This document shows, piece after piece, positions 1-10,602 of a stretch of DNA of 64,000 nt (position 1 is the stretch's first letter; the number at the start of each line of letters is the position of its first letter). Under the pieces are notes generated by a model that was given only the letters and a program-made list of their open reading frames with translations, was not told the DNA's origin and searched no databases. Position numbers and translations under genes: made by a program. Origin of the DNA: Streptomyces roseolus (GTDB taxonomy: Bacteria; Actinomycetota; Actinomycetes; Streptomycetales; Streptomycetaceae); the NCBI RefSeq assembly GCF_014649855.1, contig NZ_BMTV01000004.1:144925-208924 (forward strand). The letters run 5' to 3'.

Positions 1-721
1 GGATCGTCCGCAGTCGCGCCGCGAACAGCTTCCGGCCCGCCTCCCGGAGCTTCCCGGTCTCCTGCTCCTCCTGCCCGAAGCCCTTCACGACGCGGACGCC
101 GGTGACGGCCCCGTCGACGACCCCGGCGACGCCGGCGGCCTCCTGCTGGGCGGCCCAGGTGGCCGGGTGGAGACGGGTGCGGCTCCGCTTGGCGATCCAC
201 CAGAGGGCGGGGGCGACGGCGAGCGCGACGAGGGTCAGCGGGATCGACAGCCAGGCCATGACGGCCAGCGAGATCACGAACAGCAGGACGTTCCCGATGG
301 TCATCGGGAGCATGAACAGCAGGCCCTGGATGAGCTGGAGGTCGCTGGTCGCCCGCCCCACGACCTGCCCGGTCGACAGCTCGTCCTGCCGCCGCCCGTC
401 GAGCCGCAGGATCGTCCCGTACATGTCGTCCCGGAGGTCCCGCTGCACGTCGAGCGCGAGCCGCCCGCCGTAGTAGCGCCTGATGTACGTCAGCCCGTAG
501 ACGAGCACGGCGGCGCCGAGCAGCAGCCCGGTCCACACGGCCAGGGAGCGCGTCCCCGCCCCGATCACGTCATCGATGATCACCTTGGTGATGAGCGGCA
601 CGAGCGCGAGCAGCGCCATGCCGGCCAGCGACGACCCGAGCGCGAGCACGACGTCCGCCTTGTACCTCCAGGCGTAGCCCCACAGCCGCCGCGCCCACCC
701 CTCTTGCCGCTCCACCACCAC
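1..721 (-). CDS. ABC exporter, N-terminal membrane part (cut by window edge)
   Basis: The reading frame starts at GTG 721, with GGGAGG about 7 nt upstream, and runs off the left edge, so only about 240 residues are visible. Four hydrophobic stretches lie near residues 20-45, 58-80, 138-160 and 162-180. Between them are the charged loops typical of a type 1 ABC exporter membrane domain (for example RRYYGGRLALDVQRDLRDDM and STGQVVGRATSDLQLIQ). Members normally continue into a C-terminal ATPase, which must lie outside the window. A multidrug or lipid exporter half-transporter is likely by family. The substrate cannot be told. Confidence 0.85.
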   Translation of the reverse strand, partial: MVVERQEGWARRLWGYAWRYKADVVLALGSSLAGMALLALVPLITKVIIDDVIGAGTRSLAVWTGLLLGAAVLVYGLTYIRRYYGGRLALDVQRDLRDDMYGTILRLDGRRQDELSTGQVVGRATSDLQLIQGLLFMLPMTIGNVLLFVISLAVMAWLSIPLTLVALAVAPALWWIAKRSRTRLHPATWAAQQEAAGVAGVVDGAVTGVRVVKGFGQEEQETGKLREAGRKLFAARLRTI

Positions 722-879
722 GTGGCGCCTCCCGTCCGTCCCGGTCTACCGGAAGGCCACAACGCCCCCGACGTGCGTTTTCATCCCGCCGCAACAAGGG
801 CTTCGTACGGAGGGGTGACGGCCTCCCGTGGGTAGGAAGGAAGACGGAGAAGGGTCGTGCCGACAGGAAGGAAGGGTCC

Positions 880-1254
880 GTGGGATCGGTCGAGGACGGG
901 AAGCCGTACCGCTGGGGAGGTCTGTTCGCCGCGCTGGGGGCCATGCGGGCGCTCGCGAAGGGCGGCCGGATCGAGGAGGCGGCGGCACGGGAGGTGGCCG
1001 CCGCCACGTCGAACCCCTACAACGAGTGCCGGCGGCTGCTGCGGGAGATCGGGGAACCGTTCTTCCTCGCCCGGGAGCGCGGCGGGAGCGCCGCCGACGC
1101 GGCCCTCGTGATCATGGACGACATAGCGCGCCTGACGCCCGCGGGCCGCGCCTCCCGGGACGGCCTGGCCCCGGAGGAGGCGAAGGCCTTCGTCCAGGGC
1201 TACGAGGCCCGCTTCGCCGCGTACCGCAAGGCGTGGGAGTCCCTGGCGGGGTGA
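880..1254 (+). CDS. Small hypothetical protein
   Basis: A 124-residue soluble, helical protein starting at GTG 880, with a purine-rich ribosome site (AGGAAGGAAGGG) just upstream. Third-position GC bias supports real coding. The middle (EAAAREVAAATSNPYNECRR) could form a small helical or DNA-binding-like bundle, but I recognise no family. It is divergent from the ABC exporter and convergent with the ThDP enzyme gene. The stop codon lies inside the hairpin at 1246-1272. Function unknown. Confidence 0.6.
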   Translation: MGSVEDGKPYRWGGLFAALGAMRALAKGGRIEEAAAREVAAATSNPYNECRRLLREIGEPFFLARERGGSAADAALVIMDDIARLTPAGRASRDGLAPEEAKAFVQGYEARFAAYRKAWESLAG

Positions 1255-1272
1255 CGGCGGCGGTCACCCCGC
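1246..1272. terminator. Convergent-gene hairpin overlapping a stop codon
   Basis: Perfect 10-bp arms, GCGGGGTGAC (1246-1255) and GTCACCCCGC (1263-1272), with a 7-nt loop. It sits between two convergent genes and includes the stop codon of the small plus-strand gene. There is no T-run, as is usual in Streptomyces. Likely a bidirectional terminator. Confidence 0.6.
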
Positions 1273-1284
1273 GCGCGTGGATGG

Positions 1285-2967
1285 TCAGAGGTGGGTCGGT
1301 TCGAAGATCTTCAGGAGGGCCGGGAGGACGACGACCGAGGGGCCGGGGGTGGCCAGGGACTTCGACAGGTCCGCGGCGAGGGTGTCGGGGGTGGTGAGGA
1401 CGGCGGGGACGCCGAAGGACCCGGCGAGGGCGACGAAGTCGGGGCGGGTGAGCTCCGTGCCGGTGGCCTCGCCGTAGGCGTCGGTCATGTGCGCGCGGAG
1501 GATGCCGTAGCCGCCGTCGTCGACGATCAGCCAGGTGACGTCGAAGCCGTACTGCTTCGCCGTGGCCAGTTCCGCGAGCGAATACATCGCCCCGCCGTCG
1601 CCGGAGACCGCGAGGACCGGGACCGTCGGGTCGGCGGCCGCCGCGCCGAGGGCGGACGGGAGGGCGTAGCCGAGGCCGCCGGCGCCCTGCGCGGAGTGCA
1701 TGGTGTTGGGGTGCCGGGGGTCGAAGGCGGACCACGCCCAGTGGCCGAGGATCGTCATGTCCCAGAAGCTCGGCGCGCGGGGCGGCAGCGCCTCCCGGAC
1801 GGAGGCCACGAGGCGGCGCTCCAGGGTCAGGTACTGGGCGTCGAGGCGGGCCGCGACCTTGTCGAGGACCGCGCGGACCCGCTCGGGGGCGGTGGCGTCG
1901 GTGCGGGGCTCCGTCGTCTCCAGGAGGGCCTGGAGGGCGAGGCGGGCGTCGGCGTGGATGCCGAGGCCCGGGTGGTTGGACTCCAGCTTGCCCGCGTCCG
2001 CCTCGATCTGGATCACCCGGCCGCGCGGGGCGAAGGTGTGGTGGTTCGAGGACAGCTCGCCGAGCCCGGAGCCGACCACGAGGAGGACGTCGGCGTCCTC
2101 GAGGAAGTCAGTGGTGTGCCGGTCCTCCAGCCAGGACTGGAGGGACAGCGGGTGCTTCCAGGGGAAGGCGCCCTTGCCGCCGAAGGTGGTGACGACCGGC
2201 GCGTCGAGCCGCTCGGCGAGTGCGCGGAGCTTGCCGGAGGCGTCGGAGCGGATCACCCCGCCGCCGGCGATGATCGCGGGCCGCTCGGCCGTCGAGAGGA
2301 GGTGCGCCGCCAGCGCGGTCAGTTCCGGGCGCGGCGCGAGCTCCTCGGGCGTGGCGTCCATGGCCGTGACGACGGGGAGGATCGTCTCCGCCGTGAGGAC
2401 GTCCTGCGGGATCTCCACCCAGACCGGGCCGTGCGGGGCGGTGAGCGCCGACTCCCAGGCGGCGGCGATCGCGGACGGGATCTGGGAGTGCGTACGGGCG
2501 GTGTGGACGGACTTCACGACGTCCCGGAAGGCGGCCCGCTGGTCGCGGAGCTCGTGGAGGTAGCCGTGCCGGCCGCCGCCGAGCCCGGCCGCGGGGACCT
2601 GGCCGGCGATGGCGATGACCGGCGCGGAGGCGGCGGCGGCCTCCTGGAGCGCGGCGAGCGACAGGAGGGCGCCGGGGCCGGTGGAGAGGAGGAGCGGCGC
2701 GGCCTCGCCGGTGATGCGGCCGTACGCGTCGGCGGCGAAGCCCGCGTTGTTCTCGGCGCGCAGGCCGATGTAGCGGAGGTCCGAGCGGCGCAGGGCGTCG
2801 AACACGCCGAGGGCGTGCCGGCCGGGGAGACCGAAGACCGTCGTGGCGCCGAGGCCGGTGAGGGTCTCGATGACGAGGTCGCCGCCACGCCGCCCCGCGG
2901 GTGGGTTCAGGGCGGCTTCCGTCTGTGCGGCGGTGGGGCGCAGGACCAGGTCGTGGTCGTGGGTCAT
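1285..2967 (-). CDS. ThDP-dependent decarboxylase, possibly 2-ketoarginine decarboxylase (AruI-like)
   Basis: A 560-residue enzyme of the acetolactate synthase/benzoylformate decarboxylase superfamily. The catalytic glutamate is E72 (RAENNAGFAADAYGR), the central Rossmann-like domain follows, and the ThDP-binding GDG motif starts near residue 456. The usual NN that ends the ThDP motif reads DD here (IVDDGGYG), which is unusual. It lies downstream of a ureohydrolase gene on the same strand and beside a PucR regulator. Size and partner fit the Pseudomonas arginine transaminase route, in which AruI makes 4-guanidinobutyraldehyde and a guanidinobutyrase later releases urea. That role is inferred. 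A general acetolactate-synthase-like decarboxylase is the fallback. ATG 2967 is the first good start after the intergenic gap. Confidence 0.8.
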   Translation of the reverse strand: MTHDHDLVLRPTAAQTEAALNPPAGRRGGDLVIETLTGLGATTVFGLPGRHALGVFDALRRSDLRYIGLRAENNAGFAADAYGRITGEAAPLLLSTGPGALLSLAALQEAAAASAPVIAIAGQVPAAGLGGGRHGYLHELRDQRAAFRDVVKSVHTARTHSQIPSAIAAAWESALTAPHGPVWVEIPQDVLTAETILPVVTAMDATPEELAPRPELTALAAHLLSTAERPAIIAGGGVIRSDASGKLRALAERLDAPVVTTFGGKGAFPWKHPLSLQSWLEDRHTTDFLEDADVLLVVGSGLGELSSNHHTFAPRGRVIQIEADAGKLESNHPGLGIHADARLALQALLETTEPRTDATAPERVRAVLDKVAARLDAQYLTLERRLVASVREALPPRAPSFWDMTILGHWAWSAFDPRHPNTMHSAQGAGGLGYALPSALGAAAADPTVPVLAVSGDGGAMYSLAELATAKQYGFDVTWLIVDDGGYGILRAHMTDAYGEATGTELTRPDFVALAGSFGVPAVLTTPDTLAADLSKSLATPGPSVVVLPALLKIFEPTHL

Positions 2968-3101
2968 GTCGGAGGTCCCTGGACGTCGTGGTCGGGTGCG
3001 GGCCGGTGGTCCGGGATGTGCCCACGCGTCCCTCGCCCGAGGACTTCGTCCGGGGGACCCCCGGCGAAACGCCTGCCCACACCCCGGACCGCCGTCGGCC
3101 T

Positions 3102-4076
3102 CTACTGTGCCGTACGGCTCGCCGCGATCTGGCGGCTCATGATCGTGGTCAGTTCGTACGCCGTGTGGGAGGCGGCGACGGCCGTGATCTCGGCGTGGTC
3201 GTAGGCGGGGGCGACCTCCACCACGTCCGCGGAGACCAGGTTGCAGGAGGAGAGGCCGCGGAGGATCTCCAGGAGCTCGCGGGAGGTCATGCCGCCCGCC
3301 TCGGGGGTGCCGGTGCCGGGGGCGTGGGCCGGGTCGAGGCAGTCGATGTCGATGGAGATGTACAGCGGGCGGTCGCCGATGCGCTGGCGGAGCTGGTCGG
3401 CGACCTCGTCGGCGCCGCGGCGGTAGATGTCCGCGGAGGTGACGATGCCGAAGCCCATCTTCTCGTCGTCCGTCAGGTCCTGCTTGCCGTACAGCGGGCC
3501 GCGGGTGCCGACGTGGGAGAGGGCCTCGGTGTCGAGGATGCCCTCCTCGACGGCGCGGCGGAACGGCGTGCCGTGGGTGTACTCGGCGCCGAAGTAGGTG
3601 TCCCAGGTGTCCAGGTGGGCGTCGAAGTGGAGCAGGGCGACGGGGCCGTGCTTCTTGGCGACCGAGCGGAGCAGCGGGAGGGCGATGGTGTGGTCGCCGC
3701 CGAGGGTCATCATGCGGGCGCCGGTGCCGAGGAGTTCGTCGGCGGCGGCCTCGACGGTCTCGACGGCCTCGTTGATGTTGAACGGGTTGACGGCGATGTC
3801 GCCGCCGTCGGCGACCTGCGCGAGGGCGAACGGGGAGGCGTCCTGCGCCGGGTTGTAGGGGCGCAGGAGGCGGGAGGCCTCGCGGATGGCGTTGCCGCCG
3901 AAGCGGGCGCCGGGGCGGTAGGAGACGCCGCTGTCGAAGGGGACGCCGACCACGGCGATGTCGGCGGTGCCGACCTCGTCGAGCCGCGGCAGCCGGGCGA
4001 ACGTGGCGGGACCGGCGTACCGCGGGACGCGGGACGAGTCGATCGGGCCGCGCGGGGTGCTCTGGTCGCTGCTCAT
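3102..4076 (-). CDS. Ureohydrolase (agmatinase/guanidinobutyrase family)
   Basis: A 324-residue ureohydrolase of normal length. It has all the manganese-binding motifs: GGDHT (H129), HFDAHLD (D152, H154, D156) and SIDIDCLDP (D243, D245). Enzymes of this family cleave urea from a guanidino compound such as agmatine, guanidinobutyrate or guanidinopropionate. The exact substrate cannot be read from the motifs. ATG 4076 has AGGAGG 8 nt upstream. The ThDP decarboxylase follows after 134 bp on the same strand. A PucR-type activator is divergent, 119 bp away. Together they suggest a small nitrogen-scavenging unit. Older annotation would call it speB; gbuA-like is an alternative. Confidence 0.88.
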   Translation of the reverse strand: MSSDQSTPRGPIDSSRVPRYAGPATFARLPRLDEVGTADIAVVGVPFDSGVSYRPGARFGGNAIREASRLLRPYNPAQDASPFALAQVADGGDIAVNPFNINEAVETVEAAADELLGTGARMMTLGGDHTIALPLLRSVAKKHGPVALLHFDAHLDTWDTYFGAEYTHGTPFRRAVEEGILDTEALSHVGTRGPLYGKQDLTDDEKMGFGIVTSADIYRRGADEVADQLRQRIGDRPLYISIDIDCLDPAHAPGTGTPEAGGMTSRELLEILRGLSSCNLVSADVVEVAPAYDHAEITAVAASHTAYELTTIMSRQIAASRTAQ

Positions 4077-4195
4077 GGTCGGTGCCTCCTGGGCTGTCGT
4101 CGGGGTGCGGCTCGACCGTAAGTCGCCCGAAAGCCACATTGAAGTGTACGTTTCCTCCACTCGCAGGGCAGGAGATGTACGAAGGGGCCACAGTC

Positions 4196-5623
4196 GTGAC
4201 GTTCTCGGAGCCGCTCTCCACTCCTCCGGCCCCGCCGGTGCCGCTCGCCGCGCTGCTCGCCCGCCGGGAGCTGGGGCTCCGGCTGCTCGCCGGGTCCGAG
4301 GACGCGGCGCTGCACTGGGTGCACACCTCGGAGATGGCGGACCCGTACCCGTACCTGCTCGGCGGCGAGCTGCTGCTGACGGCGGGCGTGCAGCTGGCGG
4401 ACCCGGCGCGGTTCGTGGAGCGGTTGGTGGAGGCGGGGGCGGCGGCGCTCGGTTTCGGGGTGACGCCGGTGTACGACACCGTGCCGGCGGAGCTGGTCGA
4501 GGCGTGCGTCCGGCACGGGCTTCCGCTGGTCGAGGTGCCGCCGAGGACGCCGTTCGCGGCGGTGGCGCGGGCGCTGTGGCGGCTGATGGCGGAGGCCAGG
4601 CTGCGCGAGCTGCGCCGGGTGACGGAGGCCCAGCAGTCTCTGGCGACGGCCGCCGCGCGCCCCGCGCCGGTCCCCGCCGTCCTCCACGCGCTGGCGTCCC
4701 GGCTGGGCGGCCGGGCGGTGCTCTTCGACAGGGACGGCACGGAGTCGGCCGCGGCGGGCCGGGAGATTCCAGCGGCGGCCACCGGGGCGCTCGCCGAGCT
4801 CGCGGGCCTGGTGGCGCCCGGGCCCGGTCCCGCGTCGGCGAGCGGCGAGGAAGCGGGGCTGCGGCTCGCCGCGTACGCCCTCGGCGGCGGTGACGCGCTC
4901 GCGCTCGGCGTGGCGACGGAGCGCCGCGACCCCGGCGACCACACGGTCGCCGGGGTCGCGGTGGTGCTGCTGTCGCTGCTGACCGCCCCGCACGGGGCGA
5001 CCGACGGGGCGCTGCGGGACGGGGTGCTGACCCGGCTGCTGCTGGGCGCACCGGTGGCGGAGGCGACCGGCGCCCTCTCCCCCGGCCCGTGGACGGTGGT
5101 GCACGCCCGGGGCGGCGACGGCACCCCGTTCGCGGCGGCCGCCCTGGCGGCGGCGCTCGGCACGGAGCTGGTCGACCCGGGTCCGACGGTACGGCTCCTG
5201 CTGCCGCCGGACGCGCCCGTGGCGGCCCGGCCCGGCTGGACCCTCGGCGTCTCCGCCCCCACCGCCCCCGACGGGCTCCCGGCCGCCGACGCCCAGGCGG
5301 CCCGGGCGCTGCGGCGGGCGGAGGCGACCCGGTCGGCCCTGGTCCGCCACCGGGCGGACGGCCTCGCCGGTCTGGTCGACCCGGCGGAGGCCGCCGCCCA
5401 CGCGCGCGTGCTCCTCGCTCCCCTCGGCGAGGCGCGGGCCGAGACCCTGCGCGTCTGGCTCTCCCTGCACGGCAGCTGGGACCGGACGGCCGCCGCGCTG
5501 GGCGTCCACCGCAACACGGTCCGCCAGCGGATCGCCCGCTGCGCGGTCCTCCTCGACCGGGACCTGGACGATCCGGACGTGCGGATGGAGCTGTGGTTCG
5601 CCCTGGGACGGAGTGATCAGTAG
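4196..5623 (+). CDS. PucR-family transcriptional regulator
   Basis: A regulator of about 475 residues. The N-terminal PucR domain (from about residue 10) resembles purine-catabolism regulators. A central GGDEF-like region follows. A C-terminal helix-turn-helix reads [19 protein letters not shown], the hallmark of the PucR/CdaR output domain. GTG 4196 is preferred because AAGGGG lies about 9 nt upstream; an in-frame ATG at 4175 has its GGAG directly abutting. It is divergent from the ureohydrolase gene and probably controls it. The 3' end overlaps the convergent secreted-protein gene by 7 bp. Confidence 0.85.
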   Translation: MTFSEPLSTPPAPPVPLAALLARRELGLRLLAGSEDAALHWVHTSEMADPYPYLLGGELLLTAGVQLADPARFVERLVEAGAAALGFGVTPVYDTVPAELVEACVRHGLPLVEVPPRTPFAAVARALWRLMAEARLRELRRVTEAQQSLATAAARPAPVPAVLHALASRLGGRAVLFDRDGTESAAAGREIPAAATGALAELAGLVAPGPGPASASGEEAGLRLAAYALGGGDALALGVATERRDPGDHTVAGVAVVLLSLLTAPHGATDGALRDGVLTRLLLGAPVAEATGALSPGPWTVVHARGGDGTPFAAAALAAALGTELVDPGPTVRLLLPPDAPVAARPGWTLGVSAPTAPDGLPAADAQAARALRRAEATRSALVRHRADGLAGLVDPAEAAAHARVLLAPLGEARAETLRVWLSLHGSWDRTAAALGVHRNTVRQRIARCAVLLDRDLDDPDVRMELWFALGRSDQ

Positions 5624-6219
5624 AGCTTGTTCACGGCCGTCTTCGTCGTGGTGCGGAAGCCGGTCAGCGGGGCGTCGGCGAGGTCGCCCATCTGGCCCCA
5701 GCGGACGAAGGTGACGGTGCGGCCGTCGCGGCCGACGGAGAAGAGGTGGATGTCGGTGGTGCCGATCTGCGGCTCGGCGGTGTCCAGGCTGTAGACCCAG
5801 GCGCCCTCCTCGACGGCGAGCTTGCCGTGGGAGGCGCTGACGGCCTCCAGGCCCGGGTTCTGCTGCTCCAGGCGGGTGCCGCAGCCGGCGATCGACGTGC
5901 GGAGGGTGTCGACCAGCTTCACCGCGTCGGCCTCGGTGCGGGCGACGGTGGTGATCTGGACGCCGTTGGTGTCGAGCTCGGTGGTGAACTCGCGGTAGCG
6001 GGTGTTCTGCGCCGGGATCTTGTACTCGGCGCAGAGGGCGCCGCCGTTCTCCGGGACGCCGTTGAAGATCTGGGTGGCGGTCCACGGCGTCGACGACTTC
6101 GGCATCTGGGAGGCGGCGAGGAAGGCGGGCTGGGCGGCGGCCTGCGCCGGGGCGGCCGCGAGGGCGGCGAGGCCCAGGGCGGCGGCGGTGGCGGCGAGCG
6201 CGGTGCGGAGCTTGGTCAT
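5617..6219 (-). CDS. Secreted protein, possibly PknH-like sensor fold
   Basis: A 200-residue protein with a clear Sec signal peptide: [27 protein letters not shown], cleavage likely after AQA near residue 27. The mature part has two cysteines (GALCAEY, AGCGTR) that could form one disulphide. Its region around [18 protein letters not shown] resembles extracellular PknH-type sensor domains; that similarity is impressionistic. ATG 6219 follows a GGGGGAA site. It is divergent from a membrane-anchored HTH regulator with its own extracellular domain, so the two may be regulated together. Extracytoplasmic function unknown. Confidence 0.7.
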   Translation of the reverse strand: MTKLRTALAATAAALGLAALAAAPAQAAAQPAFLAASQMPKSSTPWTATQIFNGVPENGGALCAEYKIPAQNTRYREFTTELDTNGVQITTVARTEADAVKLVDTLRTSIAGCGTRLEQQNPGLEAVSASHGKLAVEEGAWVYSLDTAEPQIGTTDIHLFSVGRDGRTVTFVRWGQMGDLADAPLTGFRTTTKTAVNKLY

Positions 6220-6383
6220 GGTGGTGGTTCCCCCGTCGGGTGGTTCGGTCGGTGCTCCACCAGACTCGGGCCACCGCCCGCCGTCCGGCAACGGTGACGC
6301 GCCCGTCGCCCGTCCCGGAACCATTCCACCCCCGCTGACGTGCAAGGACGTGAAGGGTGGGACGCAGGGGCGAGGGGGATGGA

Positions 6384-7535
6384 ATGCCGAAGGACGCCGC
6401 GGTCGAGGAGTTCGCGCGGCTCGTGCGCGCGCTGAAGGCGCGCGACGGGAGGAGTTACGAGGCGCTGGGCCGGCGTCTGAGCGTCAGCGCGTCCACCCTC
6501 CACCGGTACTGCTCCGGCGCGACCGTCCCGGAGGACTTCGCCGTGGTCGACCGCCTCGCCCTGCTGTGCGGGGCGGGCGAGGAGGAACGGCGGACCCTGG
6601 AGGGGGCCTGGACCCGCGCGGACGCCGCCCGCCGCCCGTCGGCGCCGGACCCCGGCACGGAGCGGGAGCCCATGCCCGCGCCCGCGCCGGAGGCGACTCC
6701 GGCGTCCGCGCCGGAGCCCGGCCCCGAGCCGACGCCTGTGCCGGAGCCCGCGCACGCGCGCGTGCCGGGCCTCCCGTCCGGGCGGCGGCGCCGCCGGTGG
6801 GCGTGGGCGGGCCTGGTCGGCGGGGCGGTGGCGGTGCTCGCGGCGGTGACGCTCGGAGTCGTACTCCTGCCGGAGAGGGCGGAGGTCCCGGCGCCCCCGC
6901 CGTTGACCTGGACGGTCGCCTCGCACGTCTGGGCGAACGGATGCGGGCACACCTATCTCGCGGGGCGCACGCCCGGCCCCCCGCCCGTGCCGGCCGACGC
7001 GCGGCGGTGGGCGGAGGCGGCGGGGGCGGTGCACGGCGGGGAGACGCTGGTGCGGGTGTCGGTGCAGGGGAAGGGCGCGTCGGCCGTGGTGCTCCAGGCG
7101 CTGCACGTGCGGGTGGTGGAGCGGGCGGCGCCGCTGCCGTGGGCGGCGTACCGGATGGACGACGGGTGCGGCGGTGCGGTGACGCCGCGCCGTTTCGAGG
7201 TGGACCTGGACCGGCCGCGGCCGGTGGCGCGGGCGCTGGACGGGTACGACGCCTCCGGGGCGGAGGGCCGGACCCTGCCCGCCGTCACCTTCCCGTACGC
7301 GGTCACCGCCACCGGCCCCGAGGAGCTGCTCGTCACGGCGCGGACGGCGGGGTGCGACTGCCGCTGGTACCTGGAGCTGGAGTGGAGCGCCGAGGGGCGG
7401 AGCGGCACGGTGCGGATCGGGGACGAGGAGGGGGAACCCTTCCGGACGAGCGGGGTGGGGGGAAGGCCGGTGTACGGGTACGACTCCGGGGGACGGGCCT
7501 GGATCACAGGCCGGGAGTCTGGACAGGGCGGGTGA
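6384..7535 (+). CDS. XRE-type HTH protein with one membrane segment and an extracellular domain
   Basis: A 383-residue protein. Residues about 8-70 are a helix-turn-helix of the XRE type (SYEALGRRLSVSASTLHRYCSGATVPEDF). A Pro/Ala/Glu-rich linker follows. An RRRRR stop-transfer motif and one membrane helix lie near residues 145-170. About 200 residues would be outside the cell, with several cysteines (ANGCGHTY, DDGCGGAV, GCDCRW). Streptomyces has many such membrane-linked HTH proteins of unknown signal. ATG 6384 has GAGGGGG 5-6 nt upstream and skips a weaker in-frame GTG/ATG at 6357. It is divergent from the secreted-protein gene. Confidence 0.75.
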   Translation: MPKDAAVEEFARLVRALKARDGRSYEALGRRLSVSASTLHRYCSGATVPEDFAVVDRLALLCGAGEEERRTLEGAWTRADAARRPSAPDPGTEREPMPAPAPEATPASAPEPGPEPTPVPEPAHARVPGLPSGRRRRRWAWAGLVGGAVAVLAAVTLGVVLLPERAEVPAPPPLTWTVASHVWANGCGHTYLAGRTPGPPPVPADARRWAEAAGAVHGGETLVRVSVQGKGASAVVLQALHVRVVERAAPLPWAAYRMDDGCGGAVTPRRFEVDLDRPRPVARALDGYDASGAEGRTLPAVTFPYAVTATGPEELLVTARTAGCDCRWYLELEWSAEGRSGTVRIGDEEGEPFRTSGVGGRPVYGYDSGGRAWITGRESGQGG

Positions 7536-7560
7536 CCGCTGGGTAACTTCGGACCTGACA

Positions 7561-7580
7561 GACTGAGCAAGCGCTTAGAC
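7561..7580. promoter_or_regulatory. Candidate operator before acyl-CoA dehydrogenase
   Basis: The sequence GAGCAAGCGCTTAGAC has a perfect AAGCGCTT core (7569-7576). It sits about 35 bp before the dehydrogenase start, in the expected promoter position. Palindromes of this kind often precede fatty-acid catabolism genes under TetR-type repressors. Which regulator binds is not shown. Confidence 0.4.
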
Positions 7581-7611
7581 AACTGGGCCCGCACACCGGA
7601 GGAGTCGCACC

Positions 7612-8769
<1,158 letters not shown>

Positions 8770-9639
8770 GTGCCCGAAGCGCCCTCCGCACTGGATGACC
8801 TGCTCGCCCTCCTCGACCTGGAGCGGATCGAGCAGGACATCTTCCGGGGACAGTCCCGGTCCGCGATCGTCCCCCGCGTCTTCGGCGGCCAGGTGGCCGC
8901 CCAGGCGCTGGTGGCCGCGGGCCGGACCGTCCCCGCGGACCGTCTCGCGCACTCCCTGCACGCGTACTTCCTCGTGCCGGGCGACCCGGGCGCGCCGATC
9001 GTCTACGAGGTCGACCGGATCCGGGACGGGCGGTCCTTCACCACCCGGCGGGTGGTGGCCGTCCAGCACGGGCAGCCGATCTTCCACCTCTCCGCGTCCT
9101 TCCAGACGCACGAGGAGGGGCTCGACCACCAGGCGGAGATGCCGGCCGCGCCCGACCCGGACGCGCTGCCGACCGCCGAGGAGACGCTCCCCCGGCACCT
9201 GCCGGAGGACATCGCCCGGCGCCTCGTCGAGGCCCGCGGCGCCGTCGACCTGCGGTACGCCGACACTCCGCCGTGGGGCTCCGTCGGCGAGCCGCGCGCA
9301 CCGCGCTCGCAGGTCTGGTTCCGCACCGCCGGCAAGCTCTCCGACGACCCCTTGCTGCACGTGGTGCTCGCCACCTACGTCTCCGACATGACCCTGCTCG
9401 ACTCGGTGCTGCTCGCCCACGGGCGCGGCGGCTGGGCCGTCGGGGACGTGGTCGGCGCCTCCCTCGACCACGCGATGTGGTTCCACCGGCCGTTCCGGGC
9501 CGACGAGTGGCTCCTCTACGACCAGGAGTCGCCGTCCTCCTCCGGCGGACGCGGCCTCGGCCAGGCCAGGATCTGGACGCGGGACGGGCGGCTCGCGATC
9601 TCCGTCATCCAGGAGGGTGTCGTTCGCGTCCCGCGCTGA
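8770..9639 (+). CDS. Acyl-CoA thioesterase II (TesB family)
   Basis: A 289-residue double hot-dog thioesterase of normal length. Typical stretches are VFGGQVAAQALVAAG in the N-terminal half, SLHAYFLVPG, and SLDHAMWFHRPFRADEWLLY in the C-terminal half. The conserved Asp (LDHAMWFH) and Thr/Gln positions of the TesB active site are visible. It hydrolyses acyl-CoA to free acid and CoA. GTG 8770 abuts the stop of the acyl-CoA dehydrogenase, so translation is probably coupled. It may relieve CoA trapping during acyl-CoA breakdown. Confidence 0.92.
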   Translation: MPEAPSALDDLLALLDLERIEQDIFRGQSRSAIVPRVFGGQVAAQALVAAGRTVPADRLAHSLHAYFLVPGDPGAPIVYEVDRIRDGRSFTTRRVVAVQHGQPIFHLSASFQTHEEGLDHQAEMPAAPDPDALPTAEETLPRHLPEDIARRLVEARGAVDLRYADTPPWGSVGEPRAPRSQVWFRTAGKLSDDPLLHVVLATYVSDMTLLDSVLLAHGRGGWAVGDVVGASLDHAMWFHRPFRADEWLLYDQESPSSSGGRGLGQARIWTRDGRLAISVIQEGVVRVPR

Positions 9640-9663
9640 CGACCGGACATACCGTCCGATGTC

Positions 9664-10602
9664 ATGACAGAGGCACGGACGGACAACGGCGAGAGCACCT
9701 TCACGGTGATCGTGGCGGCGGGCGCGAACCTCGGGATCGCGGTCGCCAAGGCCGTGGCGGGCGTCATCAGCGGTTCGAGCGCGATGCTTTCGGAGGCCGC
9801 CCACTCGGTCGCCGACACCGTCACCGAGGTCATGCTGCTCACCGCGCTCAAGCGGAGCGAGAAGCCCGCCGACGAGGACCACCCCGTCGGGCACGCGGGC
9901 GAGCGGTACGTGTGGGCGATGCTCGCCGCCGTCGCCACCTTCGTCGGCGGCGCCGTCTTCTCCCTCTACGACGGCATCCACACCCTCACCCACGGCGAGG
10001 AGCTCGGCGACCCGCTCGTCTCCTACGTCGTCCTCGGCGTCGCCTTCGTCCTGGAGGCCTTCTCCCTGCGGACCGGCGTCAAGCAGGTCAAGGCGGAGGC
10101 GGAACGGATGCGGGCGCCGTTCGCCGACTACCTGCGGCTCACCCCCGACACCACCGTGAAGGCGGTGGTCCTGGAGGACTCGGCGGCCCTCGCCGGCCTG
10201 ATGCTCGCGGCCGGCGGCCTCCTCGGCGGCCAGATCACCGGTTCCGGCGTCTGGGACGGCGTCGCCTCGATCCTCATCGGCTGCCTGCTCGTGTACGTGG
10301 CCTGGGTCCTGGGCCGCGCCAACGCCCGGCTCCTCATCGGCCGCCCGCTGCCCCGCCCCATGCGGGCGGAGGTGCGGGAGGAGCTGCTCGGCGTCGCGCA
10401 CGTGGTGGACGTCCTCGACCTGATCACCCTGATCCAGGGCCCCGGCGAGGTGATGGTCGCCGCGAAGGTCGACTTCCGGGACGTGGTGACGGCGGCGGAG
10501 GTGGAGCGGGCCTGCGAACAGGCGGAGGCGCGCCTCCGGGCCCGCTTCCCCTCGGTGCGGCGGGTCTACCTGGACCCGACGCCGGGGCCGTCAGACCAGT
10601 AG
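9664..10602 (+). CDS. Cation diffusion facilitator (CDF) transporter
   Basis: A 312-residue membrane protein with about six hydrophobic segments. Family marks include SGSSAMLSEAAHSVADTVTEV (metal-site H and D in HSVAD), the DHPVGHAGERYVWAM loop, and a second transmembrane metal motif near VVLEDSAALAGLML. A soluble C-terminal domain runs from about residue 215. CDF proteins export Zn, Co, Fe or Mn in exchange for protons; specificity is not readable. It follows the thioesterase by 24 bp and may be read with it. Its 3' end overlaps the convergent phosphatase gene by 12 bp. Confidence 0.9.
   Translation: MTEARTDNGESTFTVIVAAGANLGIAVAKAVAGVISGSSAMLSEAAHSVADTVTEVMLLTALKRSEKPADEDHPVGHAGERYVWAMLAAVATFVGGAVFSLYDGIHTLTHGEELGDPLVSYVVLGVAFVLEAFSLRTGVKQVKAEAERMRAPFADYLRLTPDTTVKAVVLEDSAALAGLMLAAGGLLGGQITGSGVWDGVASILIGCLLVYVAWVLGRANARLLIGRPLPRPMRAEVREELLGVAHVVDVLDLITLIQGPGEVMVAAKVDFRDVVTAAEVERACEQAEARLRARFPSVRRVYLDPTPGPSDQ

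Noticed and set aside
1285..4076. Clavulanate-type early genes (CeaS plus Pah)
   Set aside because: The ThDP enzyme and ureohydrolase pair is suggestive, but no beta-lactam synthetase or clavaminate synthase genes are nearby.
1285..5517. A 1410-residue continuous minus-strand reading frame
   Set aside because: Only its last 560 residues are the ThDP enzyme. The rest is a GC-rich shadow of the ureohydrolase and PucR genes with no family features.
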